This document shows, piece by piece, positions 7,582 through 17,161 of a stretch of 64,000 nucleotides of DNA (positions are counted from its first letter, which is position 1; every line of letters starts with the position of its first letter). The notes under the pieces are model-generated. The model was not told where the DNA came from. It saw only the letters and a list, made by a program, of their open reading frames with translations, and made no database searches. The position numbers and the translations under genes are program-made. Location of the stretch: positions 10,960 to 74,959 of the forward strand of contig JAZBPJ010000131.1 in assembly GCA_036351575.1 (NCBI GenBank). Direction: 5' to 3'. The DNA comes from JABDPF01 sp036351575 (GTDB lineage Bacteria > Pseudomonadota > Gammaproteobacteria > Xanthomonadales > SZUA-36).

Positions 7582-8265
7582 TCACTTCAGAAGTGACAGC
7601 GCCCGGGCAGTCAGTATGAACCCGATGCCGAAGCCGAATCCGGCCAGGTGGGTCCACCAGGCCACTGCTGCATTAGTGGGGTCAAATATCGTGTAAAGCA
7701 ACTGCAGCGCAAACCAGGACCCGATCACGATCAAGGCCGGGACCCGCGCGAACTGCAGGTACAGGCCCAGCGGCAGGTAGAGCCCGATCCGGCGTGACGG
7801 AAACAGCGCCAGGTAAGCACCGACAACAGCGGATACGGCCCCGCTGGCGCCGATGATCGGGGTGGCAAGTTCAAAAAGCTTCAGCGCGACGAATACGTTG
7901 GCCAGCGCGCCGCCGAGAAGAAACACCAGCGCGGCGGCGAAATGCCCCAGCCGCTGCTCGATCTTGACCCCGAAGACCCAGAAGTACACCAGGTTTCCCG
8001 CCAGGTGAAGCCAGCTGTCGTGCAGGAACAGCGCGGTGAAAACACTCAGCAGGGGCAGGCTCCACCACGCGGACAGCGGCTGGTGAAGCAGGCGGGAAAC
8101 TTCGACCGCCTGCATGCCGCCAAGGTCGATCAGGGCCTGGTGCAGGATGGGTGAAACACTGGCGCAGGCGAGAAAAACAAAGATGCAGGCCAGCGCGAGC
8201 CCGACCGTGACGAACGGCGCGAATTTCTGCCGGCTGGGCCACTGCGTGACGATCCCGCTTTTCAC
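7582..8265 (-). CDS. Rhomboid family intramembrane serine protease
   Basis: A 227-residue polytopic membrane protein. The rhomboid catalytic serine lies in GASGAVSAVVGAYLALFPSRR and the catalytic histidine in WWTHLAGFGFGIGF in the last membrane helix. The family WLHLAGNLVYFWVFG segment (HxxxN type) precedes them. Six or so hydrophobic helices fill the chain. The start is GTG (MKSGIV). It lies 6 bp after gspB, so it may be co-transcribed with gspB/exeA. The substrate is unknown. A 7-bp inverted repeat (7581-7597) overlaps its stop codon. Confidence 0.92.
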   Translation of the reverse strand: MKSGIVTQWPSRQKFAPFVTVGLALACIFVFLACASVSPILHQALIDLGGMQAVEVSRLLHQPLSAWWSLPLLSVFTALFLHDSWLHLAGNLVYFWVFGVKIEQRLGHFAAALVFLLGGALANVFVALKLFELATPIIGASGAVSAVVGAYLALFPSRRIGLYLPLGLYLQFARVPALIVIGSWFALQLLYTIFDPTNAAVAWWTHLAGFGFGIGFILTARALSLLK

Positions 8266-8271
8266 GGCGAA

Positions 8272-9069
8272 TCAGCCCTCGACGAGAAAACGGTAATTCC
8301 TGTAGCGGAACACGGCTCCGTCACGGCGGATTTCGTCCAGGACCACCCCGCTCAGGCTGTCGCCCTCCTCCATGCGCTGTCCGTTGATCAACAGGAAGCG
8401 GTCTTGCGGGTTCTCCGCGTACACCATGACGCTGATGCGCATTTCGGGCAGGCTGCTGCGCACGTTCTGCGGGAGCGCCCAGAAACTGACCGGTTCCAGT
8501 TCGCGGGACCCGGTCAGGTCGTTGTCGGCGGGAGGCTGCGGTTCTGCGGCGGCTTCCGGAAGCGGCGAGGACGGTGATGGCCCGGCGGCTTCCTCCGCGG
8601 CCGCCGTCGTCACCGGCTCCGGGGTCTCGAATTCGGTAAACGAGCGGTTCACGGAGCGGCGCTTTTCGGACTGGGAGTCCGCTTCTTCCTGCGGGCCGGA
8701 TTCCGGGCCGGGCTGTTCGGCGCGGTAATCCTCGACCGGTGTGCGCGGCAGCGCCGCGGCCGGGCTTTCGTGTTTTTCGAGTGCCCGCTGCAGCCCGTCA
8801 GTCGCCGGCGGCGGCCGCTGGCTTACCGCAGGCCCGGCGGAAACGGCTGATGTCTCCGCGACGGAAGGCTGCTCGCCAGTCTCGAACCAGGTCCGGGCGA
8901 ACCAGCCCGCAAGCAACACGACCGGCACGGCGGCCAACAACCAGAGCCAGCGCGGCAGGCGCCGCCTGCCCTGGTCCGGGTCGTGATCAGCGGGGCTGTG
9001 AACGCCCGGCGTTTCGCCCAGCCGGCGCTGTTCTTCGGATTTCTTGAGCGCATCGAGCAGTATGGACAC
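8272..9069 (-). CDS. gspB: General secretion pathway protein B (GspB/ExeB-like)
   Basis: A 265-residue inner-membrane protein. The cytoplasmic N-terminus MSILLDALKKSEEQRRLG is the signature of the family and is followed by one membrane helix (about residues 38-60). A long Pro/Glu-rich periplasmic linker follows, then a C-terminal T2SSB domain (LPEMRISVMVYAENPQDRF, INGQRMEEGDSL). GspB works with GspA/ExeA to help place the type II secretin through the peptidoglycan. The GTG start follows AGGAGG. It begins 2 bp after the upstream exeA-like gene. No other type II secretion gene is in the window. Confidence 0.88.
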   Translation of the reverse strand: MSILLDALKKSEEQRRLGETPGVHSPADHDPDQGRRRLPRWLWLLAAVPVVLLAGWFARTWFETGEQPSVAETSAVSAGPAVSQRPPPATDGLQRALEKHESPAAALPRTPVEDYRAEQPGPESGPQEEADSQSEKRRSVNRSFTEFETPEPVTTAAAEEAAGPSPSSPLPEAAAEPQPPADNDLTGSRELEPVSFWALPQNVRSSLPEMRISVMVYAENPQDRFLLINGQRMEEGDSLSGVVLDEIRRDGAVFRYRNYRFLVEG

Positions 9070-9071
9070 GG

Positions 9072-10730
9072 TCAGTCGCCCTCCTCCTGTTCATCGACCA
9101 GGCGCGGCTGGTCTATGGTCGGCGCCATCAGGTGAATCAGCGTCTGCGGACCGACGATACCGTCGGCAACCAGGCCCCGCTCACGCTGGAAATCAGTCAG
9201 CCAGCGTTCAAAACCGGCATCGAAACCGCCGGATCCCTCCCAGGGGGGATCGGCCATCGCGGCCATTTCCATGACAATATCGACCGCCGGCCCTGCCTGT
9301 CCCCGGCGAATTTCAAAGGGCCAGTCGGGCGCCTGCGGCCAGGCCGCCAGGAACTCTCCCAGCCACTGTCGCTCGATATCGGCGCGCGCCACGACCCGGC
9401 CATCGTCCGGCGATCCCAGCAAAATGTTCTCTCCCGCGAATCCCCGCAGCAACAGGAGACGTTCATCACCGGCGCGCAGGCGCAGCAGCACGGGAAGACC
9501 CAGGCCGCGAATCCGCGACCAACTCCCGGAATCCTCGAGGCAGGCGAACCCGGTTGCCGGCACACCCTCGCAGGCCGCACGCACGGCCGCAGCCGCCCCG
9601 TCCCGCCCCCACAGCCCCGCCAAGGCCCGCCAGGAGCGCGCGTGCTGGGCGTCCAGCCACAGCTCATCGAGCGTATCGACGGGGGCCTCGGCTTTTTCGG
9701 GCGGTGCTTCAGCGACTGCCGTCACTGCATCGTCCGGGATTTGCCCGGCAGGCTCGTTGACCTGCTCAGCAAGCGGCTCGGCAGATTGTTCGGACTCGAA
9801 CATTTCGTCGCTGCCCATCCCGTTCCATTGCCACGTGGAGAGAATGACGGCGACCAGCATCAGGCCGGTAACGGCAGCCGTCAGCGGCACCCAGCGGTGT
9901 CCACGGACACGGCGCTCGGTAGGCTGGACTTCGTCCGCCGCCCGGTTCACGAGCCGCGGTCCGACACGTGTCGATTCACTGGCGTAAGCGCCCGCCAGTG
10001 CACGATCGGCAATGATATTGATCAGGCGCGGCACACCGTCGGAGCGCCGGTACAGCGATTTGAGGGCCGAGCGGGTAAACGGGTTCCCGGAGGCGCCGGC
10101 GACCATCATCCGGTGGCGCACATAGGCCCGGGTCTCCGCCTCGTCGAGCGGCTCGAGGTGGTAACGGGCGGTGACGCGCTGCGCCAGCTGGCGCAGGTCA
10201 CTGCGCTGCAGAAGCTTTCTCAGCTCGGGCTGCCCCAGCAGGACCATCTGCAGCAATTTCTGCTTGGCGGTTTCCAGGTTCGTGAGCAGGCGAACCTGTT
10301 CCAGGGATTCCGGGCTGAGGTTTTGCGCCTCGTCTATCACGACGACGACGCGCCGGCCTTTTGCATGCTGGTCAAGCAGGTAGGCGTTCAGCGCATCGAC
10401 CATGCCCTTGTTGCTGCCGGCGATTCCTTCGGTCGGTATGCCCAGCTCACCGCAGATCGTCTCCAGCAGCTCGCTCGGGGTCAGCAGGGGATTGAGGACC
10501 AGGGCGACCCGCGTATCTTCCCCGACCTGTTCCAGCAGGCAGCGGCACAGCGTGGTCTTGCCGGTGCCGACTTCCCCGGTGAGCTGCACGAAGCCGCCGG
10601 AGCCGCCCTGCCCCACGCCGTAAAGCAGGTGCGCCAGCGCTTCCCGGTGTTCCGGGCTCAGGTAAACGAAGGCCGGATCCGGCGTTATGGAAAACGGCGC
10701 CTCCGACAAACCGAAAAATTGCAGGTACAC
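9072..10730 (-). CDS. gspA: ExeA/GspA-like AAA ATPase with peptidoglycan-binding domain
   Basis: A 552-residue membrane ATPase. The N-terminus MYLQFFGLSEAPFSITPDP is characteristic of the ExeA family. Walker A is GEVGTGKTT and Walker B is VVVVIDEAQNL; a sensor/arginine region follows in the AAA_22 domain (about residues 1-260). A single membrane helix lies near residues 275-300. The periplasmic part ends in a PG_binding_1 domain (FQRERGLVADGIVGPQTLIHLM). With GspB it forms a complex that helps the type II secretin assemble across the wall. The GTG start is chosen by family N-terminus. Confidence 0.9.
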   Translation of the reverse strand: MYLQFFGLSEAPFSITPDPAFVYLSPEHREALAHLLYGVGQGGSGGFVQLTGEVGTGKTTLCRCLLEQVGEDTRVALVLNPLLTPSELLETICGELGIPTEGIAGSNKGMVDALNAYLLDQHAKGRRVVVVIDEAQNLSPESLEQVRLLTNLETAKQKLLQMVLLGQPELRKLLQRSDLRQLAQRVTARYHLEPLDEAETRAYVRHRMMVAGASGNPFTRSALKSLYRRSDGVPRLINIIADRALAGAYASESTRVGPRLVNRAADEVQPTERRVRGHRWVPLTAAVTGLMLVAVILSTWQWNGMGSDEMFESEQSAEPLAEQVNEPAGQIPDDAVTAVAEAPPEKAEAPVDTLDELWLDAQHARSWRALAGLWGRDGAAAAVRAACEGVPATGFACLEDSGSWSRIRGLGLPVLLRLRAGDERLLLLRGFAGENILLGSPDDGRVVARADIERQWLGEFLAAWPQAPDWPFEIRRGQAGPAVDIVMEMAAMADPPWEGSGGFDAGFERWLTDFQRERGLVADGIVGPQTLIHLMAPTIDQPRLVDEQEEGD

Positions 10731-10762
10731 TCGCTCCCCCGTTACGGCCGATTCATGCGGGC

Positions 10763-13700
10763 TCAGTCATTCAGGTCCAGCAGGCTGGCGTTGCCGCCAA
10801 CCGCCGCCGTGTTGATCGTCAGTGTTCGCTCCGTGGCGAAACGCAGCATGTAATGTGGACCTCCGGCTTTCGGTCCGGTTCCGGACAGGTTCTCGCCGCC
10901 GAACGGCTGCACGCCCACCACGGCCCCGATCATGTTCCGGTTAATATAACAGTTGCCCGCCCGGACCCGGCTGACGATGTATCGCTGGGTGCGGTCGATC
11001 CGGCTGTGCACGCCCAGCGTCAGGCCGTAATTCGTCGAGTTGATCTCGTCGATGACGCGGTCGAGTTCGCCGGAACGGTAGCGGACAACGTGCAGCACGG
11101 GGCCGAAAATTTCTTTCTCCAGCACCTTGATCGACTCGATTTCGAAAGCGCAGGGAGCCATGTAGTGGCCGTCCAGCCCGGGCGGCAGCGGCGTGCGGGC
11201 GATCAGGCGCTGTTCGCGCTCCATGCGCTCGGCATGGGCTTCGAGTTCGGCCAGCGCCGCGGCGTCGATAACGGGCCCCACGTCGGTCGACAGCTGCCAC
11301 GGCAGGCCGATGACCAGTTGCTGCATGGCGCCGGCCAGCAGTTCCATGATCGTATCCGCGACGTCTTCCTGCAGAAACAGAACCCGCAAGGCCGAACAGC
11401 GCTGCCCGGCGCTGTGAAACGCGCTGCGGATAACATCCTGGACCAGCTGCTGCGGCAGGGCCGAGCTGTCCACCAGCATCGCGTTCTGGCCGCCGGTCTC
11501 GGCGATGAAGGTGGCCAGCGGCGCATCGCGCGCGGCCAGGGAGCGGTTGATGATGTGCGCCGTTTCCAGCGAACCGGTCAGGGCCACACCGGCGATTCGC
11601 TCGTCTGAGGTCAGCTTGGCGCCCACCACCGATCCGCGCCCGGGCACGAACTGCAGCGCCTCGCGCGGCACGCCGGCCTCGTGCATCAGGCGCACGGCGG
11701 CGGCCGCGATGGCCGGTGTCTGATCGGCCGGCTTGGCCAGCACGGTGTTGCCGGCTGCCAGCGCCGCGCTGACCTGGCCGGTAAAAATGGCGAGCGGAAA
11801 ATTCCACGGGCTGATGCAGGCGAAAACACCCCTGCCGTGCAGGCTCAGTTCGTTGGTCTCCCCGGTCGGCCCCGGCAAACGCCTGGGTGCGTCAAAATCG
11901 CGGCGGGCCTGGGCGGCGTAGTACCTCAGAAAATCGACTGCTTCGCGAATTTCCGCCACCGCGTCGTGTGCCGTTTTGCCCGCCTCGCGTGCGAGCAGGA
12001 CCATGAATTCGGGATGGTTCTCTTCCAAAAGGTCCGCGGACCGCTCGAGCATCCCGGCACGGCGCGCGCCGCGCAGGGCATCCCACTGCGGCTGGAAAGC
12101 GCGCGCCACACCAATGGCCGCGTCGACCTCGCTCAACGTCGCTTCGCGAACTTTGCCGATGGTGTCCGAGCCGCGGCCGGGGTCGATGTTGTCGGCGTGC
12201 TCGCTTTCGCGGTGCGCATCGGCCGGACAGGCCAGGATGGGCTCCACGTCCCAGCGTTCGCGCGCAAAAACCTGCATGCGTCCCGCCAGCTTGTGCACTT
12301 CGGTCTCGTTATCGAAGTTGACGCCTGCCGAATTCAGGCGCTCCTCGCCATAGAGATGACGGGGCAGCGGAATGTCCGGATGGTATACCGGGTCGTAGTT
12401 CGCCACCTTGTCGATCGGATCTTCGGCCACGGTCTCGATGGGCAGCCGGTCGTCCGACAGGCGGTTCACGAACGAGGTGTTCGAACCGTTCTCGAGCAGC
12501 CGCCGCACGAGGTAAGGCAGCAGGTCCTCGTGCCGGCCCACCGGTGCGTAAACCCGGCAGGCATGATTGAAGCCCTTTTCGCGCATGACCACGCCGTACA
12601 GGTCCTTGCCCATGCCGTGCAGGCGCTGGAACTCGTAGTCCAGCCGGTCACCGGCCAGTTCGGTCACCGCGGCAATGGTGTGTGCGTTGTGCGTGGCGAA
12701 CTGGGGATAGAAAGCCTGGCGGTTGGCCAGGACTTTTTTCGCGCAGGCGATGTAGCTGACATCGGTATTGGCCTTGCGGGTGAATACCGGGTAACCGCCG
12801 AAACCTTCCACCTGGGCGTGTTTGACCTCGCTGTCCCAGTAAGCGCCCTTGACCAGGCGCACCGGGATACGCTGGCCCGATCGCCGGGACAACGCAGCCA
12901 GCAGGTCGATGACGGCCGGCGCCCGCTTCTGGTAAGTCTGCAAGGCGAGCCCCAGCCCGTTCCAGCCTTTCAGGTTCGGGTCGAGCAGGACAGCGGAAAA
13001 GACGTCGAGGGTCAGCATCAGGCGGCCCGCTTCCTCGGTGTCGACCGTCATGGCCATGCGATTGCTCAGCGCGAACTGCGCGAGCTCCAGCAGGCGCGGC
13101 GTCAGTTCCCGCAGCACGCGCTGTCGCTGCGCCTGTTCAAAGCGCGGATGCAAAGCGGACAGCTTCACCGAGATGCTGGGCGACTCGAAAATATTTTCGG
13201 GGCGCTCGCGCCGGCCGATCGCCGCGATGGCCGAGCGGTAAGCCTCCATGTAACGGTCGGCGTCCCGGGCGGTCAGGGCCGCCTCGCCGAGCATGTCGAA
13301 ACTGTGACGGTATTCGCGATGCGCTTTCTCCTCGGAGCGATCCAGCGCCTCGTCGATGTTGCGGCCCATCACGTACTGGTAGCCCATGATTTTCATGGCC
13401 TGGCGAATCGCCGTGCGCACGACCGGCTCGCCGCTGCGGTTGGCCAGGCGTCTCAGGGTCGTCCTGATACTTTTTTGCGCGTCCTCGGACAGCGCAACGA
13501 GCTTGCCGGTCAGCATCAGCCCCCAGGTGGACGCATTGACCAGAACCGAGGGGCTCTTGCCGAGATGCGATTCCCAGTTGGCCTCGCCCAGCTTGTCCGA
13601 AATCAGTTTCTCGGCGGTGGCCTTGTCCGGTATGCGAAGCAGCGCCTCGGCGAGGCACATCAGCACCACCCCTTCCTCCGAGGAAAGATCGTACTGCTGC

Positions 13701-13933
13701 ATGAATGCATCCATCAGGCCGCGTTCTTCCTTGCGCTCACGCACCGAGCGGACGAGGCGCTGGGCGCGCTCGTTGACCCGCTCCGCAGCCGCGGGTTCCA
13801 GGCGTGCCGTGGCCAGCAGGGCCGCGACAGCCTCGGTTTCGTCAGCGTGGTAGAGACCATCGATACGATCACGGTAGTCGTCGTGGGTCGACGGCCCGGA
13901 TATCAGGAATTCGTGTGTTTCAACTTCGTTCAA
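10763..13933 (-). CDS. putA: Bifunctional proline dehydrogenase / L-glutamate-gamma-semialdehyde dehydrogenase
   Basis: Oxidises proline to glutamate in two steps with FAD and NAD, at the inner membrane face. About 1056 residues. The N-terminal half carries the proline dehydrogenase barrel (RIPVRLVKGAYWDSEVKHAQ, FATHNAHTIAAV). The C-terminal half is an aldehyde dehydrogenase (ISPWNFPLAIFTGQ, FIAETGGQNAML, catalytic Cys in AGQRCSALR, EIFGPVLHVV). A ribbon-helix-helix DNA-binding domain, present in the 1320-residue E. coli protein, is absent. No ATG lies near the family start; TTG at 13931-13933 follows GGGAGGAG at good spacing and gives LNEVETHEF as the N-terminus. Confidence 0.93.
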   Translation of the reverse strand: MNEVETHEFLISGPSTHDDYRDRIDGLYHADETEAVAALLATARLEPAAAERVNERAQRLVRSVRERKEERGLMDAFMQQYDLSSEEGVVLMCLAEALLRIPDKATAEKLISDKLGEANWESHLGKSPSVLVNASTWGLMLTGKLVALSEDAQKSIRTTLRRLANRSGEPVVRTAIRQAMKIMGYQYVMGRNIDEALDRSEEKAHREYRHSFDMLGEAALTARDADRYMEAYRSAIAAIGRRERPENIFESPSISVKLSALHPRFEQAQRQRVLRELTPRLLELAQFALSNRMAMTVDTEEAGRLMLTLDVFSAVLLDPNLKGWNGLGLALQTYQKRAPAVIDLLAALSRRSGQRIPVRLVKGAYWDSEVKHAQVEGFGGYPVFTRKANTDVSYIACAKKVLANRQAFYPQFATHNAHTIAAVTELAGDRLDYEFQRLHGMGKDLYGVVMREKGFNHACRVYAPVGRHEDLLPYLVRRLLENGSNTSFVNRLSDDRLPIETVAEDPIDKVANYDPVYHPDIPLPRHLYGEERLNSAGVNFDNETEVHKLAGRMQVFARERWDVEPILACPADAHRESEHADNIDPGRGSDTIGKVREATLSEVDAAIGVARAFQPQWDALRGARRAGMLERSADLLEENHPEFMVLLAREAGKTAHDAVAEIREAVDFLRYYAAQARRDFDAPRRLPGPTGETNELSLHGRGVFACISPWNFPLAIFTGQVSAALAAGNTVLAKPADQTPAIAAAAVRLMHEAGVPREALQFVPGRGSVVGAKLTSDERIAGVALTGSLETAHIINRSLAARDAPLATFIAETGGQNAMLVDSSALPQQLVQDVIRSAFHSAGQRCSALRVLFLQEDVADTIMELLAGAMQQLVIGLPWQLSTDVGPVIDAAALAELEAHAERMEREQRLIARTPLPPGLDGHYMAPCAFEIESIKVLEKEIFGPVLHVVRYRSGELDRVIDEINSTNYGLTLGVHSRIDRTQRYIVSRVRAGNCYINRNMIGAVVGVQPFGGENLSGTGPKAGGPHYMLRFATERTLTINTAAVGGNASLLDLND

Positions 13934-14217
13934 GGAATCTCCTCCCGGCAGGAGCCGCTGCTGTTCGGTAACCGGCGGCAAACCCGGACGCTCAGATCGG
14001 GGATGCCTGATTCTACGCCGGGATTGCCGCTGAATAAACTTGCCGTGGTGAAAGGTGGCCTGCGCCGCGCGGGCAGGCCGGCCTGAAACCCTGCGACCTG
14101 GCCGAAAAGCGAAATAATGCTGACATGGATATCTGTTCGGCCCGCCCCAATACACCTAAAATACACATCCCGAACACAATACAGGCGCCAGCCCATTCCG
14201 AGCGGAGCACCAGCGAA

Positions 14218-17151
14218 ATGAGCGACACACGAAACCAGCACAGCGACTCCTCCCCGCTGCACGATCTCGAAGGAAACGCAGACTTCATCAGCCGCCATAT
14301 CGGCCCGCGGGAACACGATATCGATAAGATGCTCGCCGAGATCGGGGCCGAATCACTGGATGAACTGATCGCCAGCACGCTTCCGCCGAGCATCCAGACC
14401 GAAGCTCCGCTGGACCTGCCGGACGCCATCAGCGAGGAATCCACTCTGGCGCAATTGCGGAAAATGGCGGACCGCAACCGGGTCATGCACAGCATGATCG
14501 GCATGGGTTACCACGATACCGTGCTGCCGCCCGTCATTCTGCGCAACGTGCTCGAAAACCCGGGCTGGTACACCGCCTATACGCCCTACCAGGCCGAGAT
14601 ATCGCAGGGGCGTCTCGAGGCCCTGCTGAATTACCAGCAGATGGTCAGTGACCTGACCGGAATGCCCATCGCCAACGCTTCCCTGCTGGACGAGGCCACC
14701 GCGGCGGCCGAAGCGATGACAATGCTGCAGCGCGTGAACCGGAAATCGAAATCGACACGCTTCCTGGTGGACCCGGCCGTATTGCCGCAAACGCTGGACG
14801 TGGTGCAAAACCGGGCTCGCTACTTCGGTATCGAGGTCGTGGTGGCCGAACCGCAAGCGGCCGTCGCCGAGGGAGATTTCTTTGGTCTGCTGCTCCAGTA
14901 CCCGGGTGTCGACGGCGAAATATGCGACCACGGCGCCACGATTGCGGCTGCGCACGAAAAGGGCGCGCTGGTCGCCGTGGCCACCGACCTGATGGGCCTG
15001 GTCCTGCTCAAGCCCCCCGGTGAAATGGGCGCGGACGTGGTCATCGGCTCGGCTCAGCGTTTCGGCGTGCCGATGGGCTTCGGCGGTCCGCACGCGGCGT
15101 TCTTTGCCACCCGCGACGCCTATAAGCGATCGATCCCCGGGCGCATCATCGGCGTATCGCAGGACAGCCGGGGCCGCACCGCGCTGCGCATGGCGCTGCA
15201 GACCCGCGAACAGCATATCCGCCGGGACAAGGCGACCAGCAACATCTGCACGGCCCAGGCGCTGCTGGCGGTTATCGCCGGTTTCTACGGCGTCTACCAC
15301 GGCGCCGAGCGCCTGCAGCGAATCGCCATGCGCATTCACCGCATGACGGGCCTGCTGGCCAGCGGCCTGGAAGAATCCGGCTTCAGCTGCCGCCATCCGC
15401 ATTACTTCGACACGCTGGTTTACGACGTCGGCGAAGAGGCGGCCGGGGCCATCCTGGAACGGGCCCGCGCGGCGGGCATCAACCTGCGCCACGTGGAAGC
15501 AGGCGTGATCGGCATCAGCGTGAATGAAAAAACGACGCGCGGCCACCTGGGGGCCCTGCTCGCAGCCTTTGCCGGGAGCGACGCGGTCCGCAGCGTGGAG
15601 GCAGTCGACCGCAAACTCGGCGCGGACTGGAGCGCGATACCCGAAAACCTGCAGCGCAGCAGCGAATTCCTGCAGCACCCTGTGTTTCGCGATTACCACT
15701 CCGAGACCGACATGCTGCGCTACCTCAAGCGCCTGGAAAACAAGGACCTGTCGCTGGCGCACGCCATGATTTCTCTCGGTTCCTGCACGATGAAGCTGAA
15801 CGCCACGACCGAGATGATCCCGGTCACCTGGCCGGAATTTTCGAACATTCATCCTTTCGCGCCGGCGGATCAGACCGAGGGCTACCGCGCGCTGTTCCAT
15901 GAACTGGAGAGAATGCTGGTCGCATGCACCGGGTACGACGCGGTCTCGCTGCAGCCCAACGCGGGATCGCAGGGCGAATACGCCGGGCTGCTCGCCATCA
16001 AGGCCTACCACGAATCGCGCGGCGACCATCACCGCGATATCTGCCTGATTCCCTCGTCCGCCCACGGAACCAACCCGGCCAGCGCGGCCATGGCCGGCAT
16101 GAAAATCGTCGTCGTGGGCTGTGATTCGAACGGCAACGTGGACCTGGAAGACCTCAAGCGCCGGGCAGCGGAGCACGCCGAGCGGCTCGGTGCGCTGATG
16201 ATCACCTACCCGTCCACCCACGGTGTGTTCGAGGAAGACGTGCGCGAAATCTGCGACATCGTGCACCAGAAGGGCGGACAGGTTTACCTGGACGGCGCCA
16301 ACCTCAACGCACTGGTCGGCTGCGCCGCGCCGGGTGAATTCGGTGCAGACGTTTCACACCTGAACCTGCACAAGACATTCTGCATCCCGCACGGCGGCGG
16401 CGGGCCGGGAGTCGGGCCGATTTGCGTCGGCAAGCACCTCGAGCCTTTCCTGCCCGGGCACTCCATCGTCGACATCGGCGGATCATCGGCCGGCAACCCG
16501 GCGGTTTCGGCCGCGCCCTGGGGCAGCGCCAGCATCCTTCCGATCTCATGGAGCTATATTCGCATGATGGGCGGCCAGGGCATGAAAAAAGCCACCCAGG
16601 TAGCCATCCTGAGCGCGAACTACATCGCTCACCGCCTTGCGCCGGCTTACCCCGTGCTTTATACCGGCCGCAACGGCAGGGTCGCGCACGAGTGCATCAT
16701 CGACATCCGCCCGTTCAAGGAGTCCTGCGGCATTAGCGAGGAGGACGTCGCCAAGCGCCTGATCGATTACGGCTTCCATGCGCCGACCATGTCCTTCCCG
16801 GTACCCGGAACACTGATGATCGAACCGACGGAAAGCGAACCGCTGTCCGAGATCGAGCGTTTCATCGAGGCCATGCTGGCCATACGCGAAGAAATCCGGG
16901 CCGTCGAGGAAGGCAGGATGGACGCGAACGACAACCCCCTGAAATGGGCGCCGCACACCGCCGCGGACCTCGCCGGCAACTGGCCGCACGGCTACGACCG
17001 GGCGCAGGCCGCCTACCCGGTGGCCGGCCTGTACGAAAGCAAGTTCTGGTCGGCGGTGAGCCGCGTGGACAACGTGTTCGGCGACCGCAACCTGCAATGC
17101 GCCTGCCCGCCGCCCGAGGCATGGGTCAGCGAGGCCGGAAACGACGACTGA
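14218..17151 (+). CDS. gcvP: Glycine dehydrogenase (decarboxylating), P protein of the glycine cleavage system
   Basis: PLP enzyme that decarboxylates glycine and passes the aminomethyl group to the H protein. The 977-residue single-chain form carries both halves: [17 protein letters not shown] and [16 protein letters not shown] near the N-terminus, FMGFGGPH-type [14 protein letters not shown], and [15 protein letters not shown]. The PLP lysine is Lys719 in [16 protein letters not shown]. The start MSDTRNQ at 14218 is preferred over an in-frame ATG at 14125, because the family begins close to FISRHIG and a GGAG lies upstream. The gcvT and gcvH genes are not in this window. The 284-bp gap to putA shows no clear riboswitch. 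Confidence 0.96.
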   Translation: MSDTRNQHSDSSPLHDLEGNADFISRHIGPREHDIDKMLAEIGAESLDELIASTLPPSIQTEAPLDLPDAISEESTLAQLRKMADRNRVMHSMIGMGYHDTVLPPVILRNVLENPGWYTAYTPYQAEISQGRLEALLNYQQMVSDLTGMPIANASLLDEATAAAEAMTMLQRVNRKSKSTRFLVDPAVLPQTLDVVQNRARYFGIEVVVAEPQAAVAEGDFFGLLLQYPGVDGEICDHGATIAAAHEKGALVAVATDLMGLVLLKPPGEMGADVVIGSAQRFGVPMGFGGPHAAFFATRDAYKRSIPGRIIGVSQDSRGRTALRMALQTREQHIRRDKATSNICTAQALLAVIAGFYGVYHGAERLQRIAMRIHRMTGLLASGLEESGFSCRHPHYFDTLVYDVGEEAAGAILERARAAGINLRHVEAGVIGISVNEKTTRGHLGALLAAFAGSDAVRSVEAVDRKLGADWSAIPENLQRSSEFLQHPVFRDYHSETDMLRYLKRLENKDLSLAHAMISLGSCTMKLNATTEMIPVTWPEFSNIHPFAPADQTEGYRALFHELERMLVACTGYDAVSLQPNAGSQGEYAGLLAIKAYHESRGDHHRDICLIPSSAHGTNPASAAMAGMKIVVVGCDSNGNVDLEDLKRRAAEHAERLGALMITYPSTHGVFEEDVREICDIVHQKGGQVYLDGANLNALVGCAAPGEFGADVSHLNLHKTFCIPHGGGGPGVGPICVGKHLEPFLPGHSIVDIGGSSAGNPAVSAAPWGSASILPISWSYIRMMGGQGMKKATQVAILSANYIAHRLAPAYPVLYTGRNGRVAHECIIDIRPFKESCGISEEDVAKRLIDYGFHAPTMSFPVPGTLMIEPTESEPLSEIERFIEAMLAIREEIRAVEEGRMDANDNPLKWAPHTAADLAGNWPHGYDRAQAAYPVAGLYESKFWSAVSRVDNVFGDRNLQCACPPPEAWVSEAGNDD

Positions 17152-17161
17152 CTAGGGTCAG

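Noticed and set aside
7679..7693. GGGGTCAAATATCG resembled the end of a RAYT-associated repeat.
   Set aside because: It lies within the rhomboid coding sequence and encodes ordinary residues of that protein.
13934..14217. The gcvP upstream region was checked for a glycine riboswitch.
   Set aside because: I could not find paired conserved aptamer cores or an expression platform; the region shows only a weak TAAAAT.
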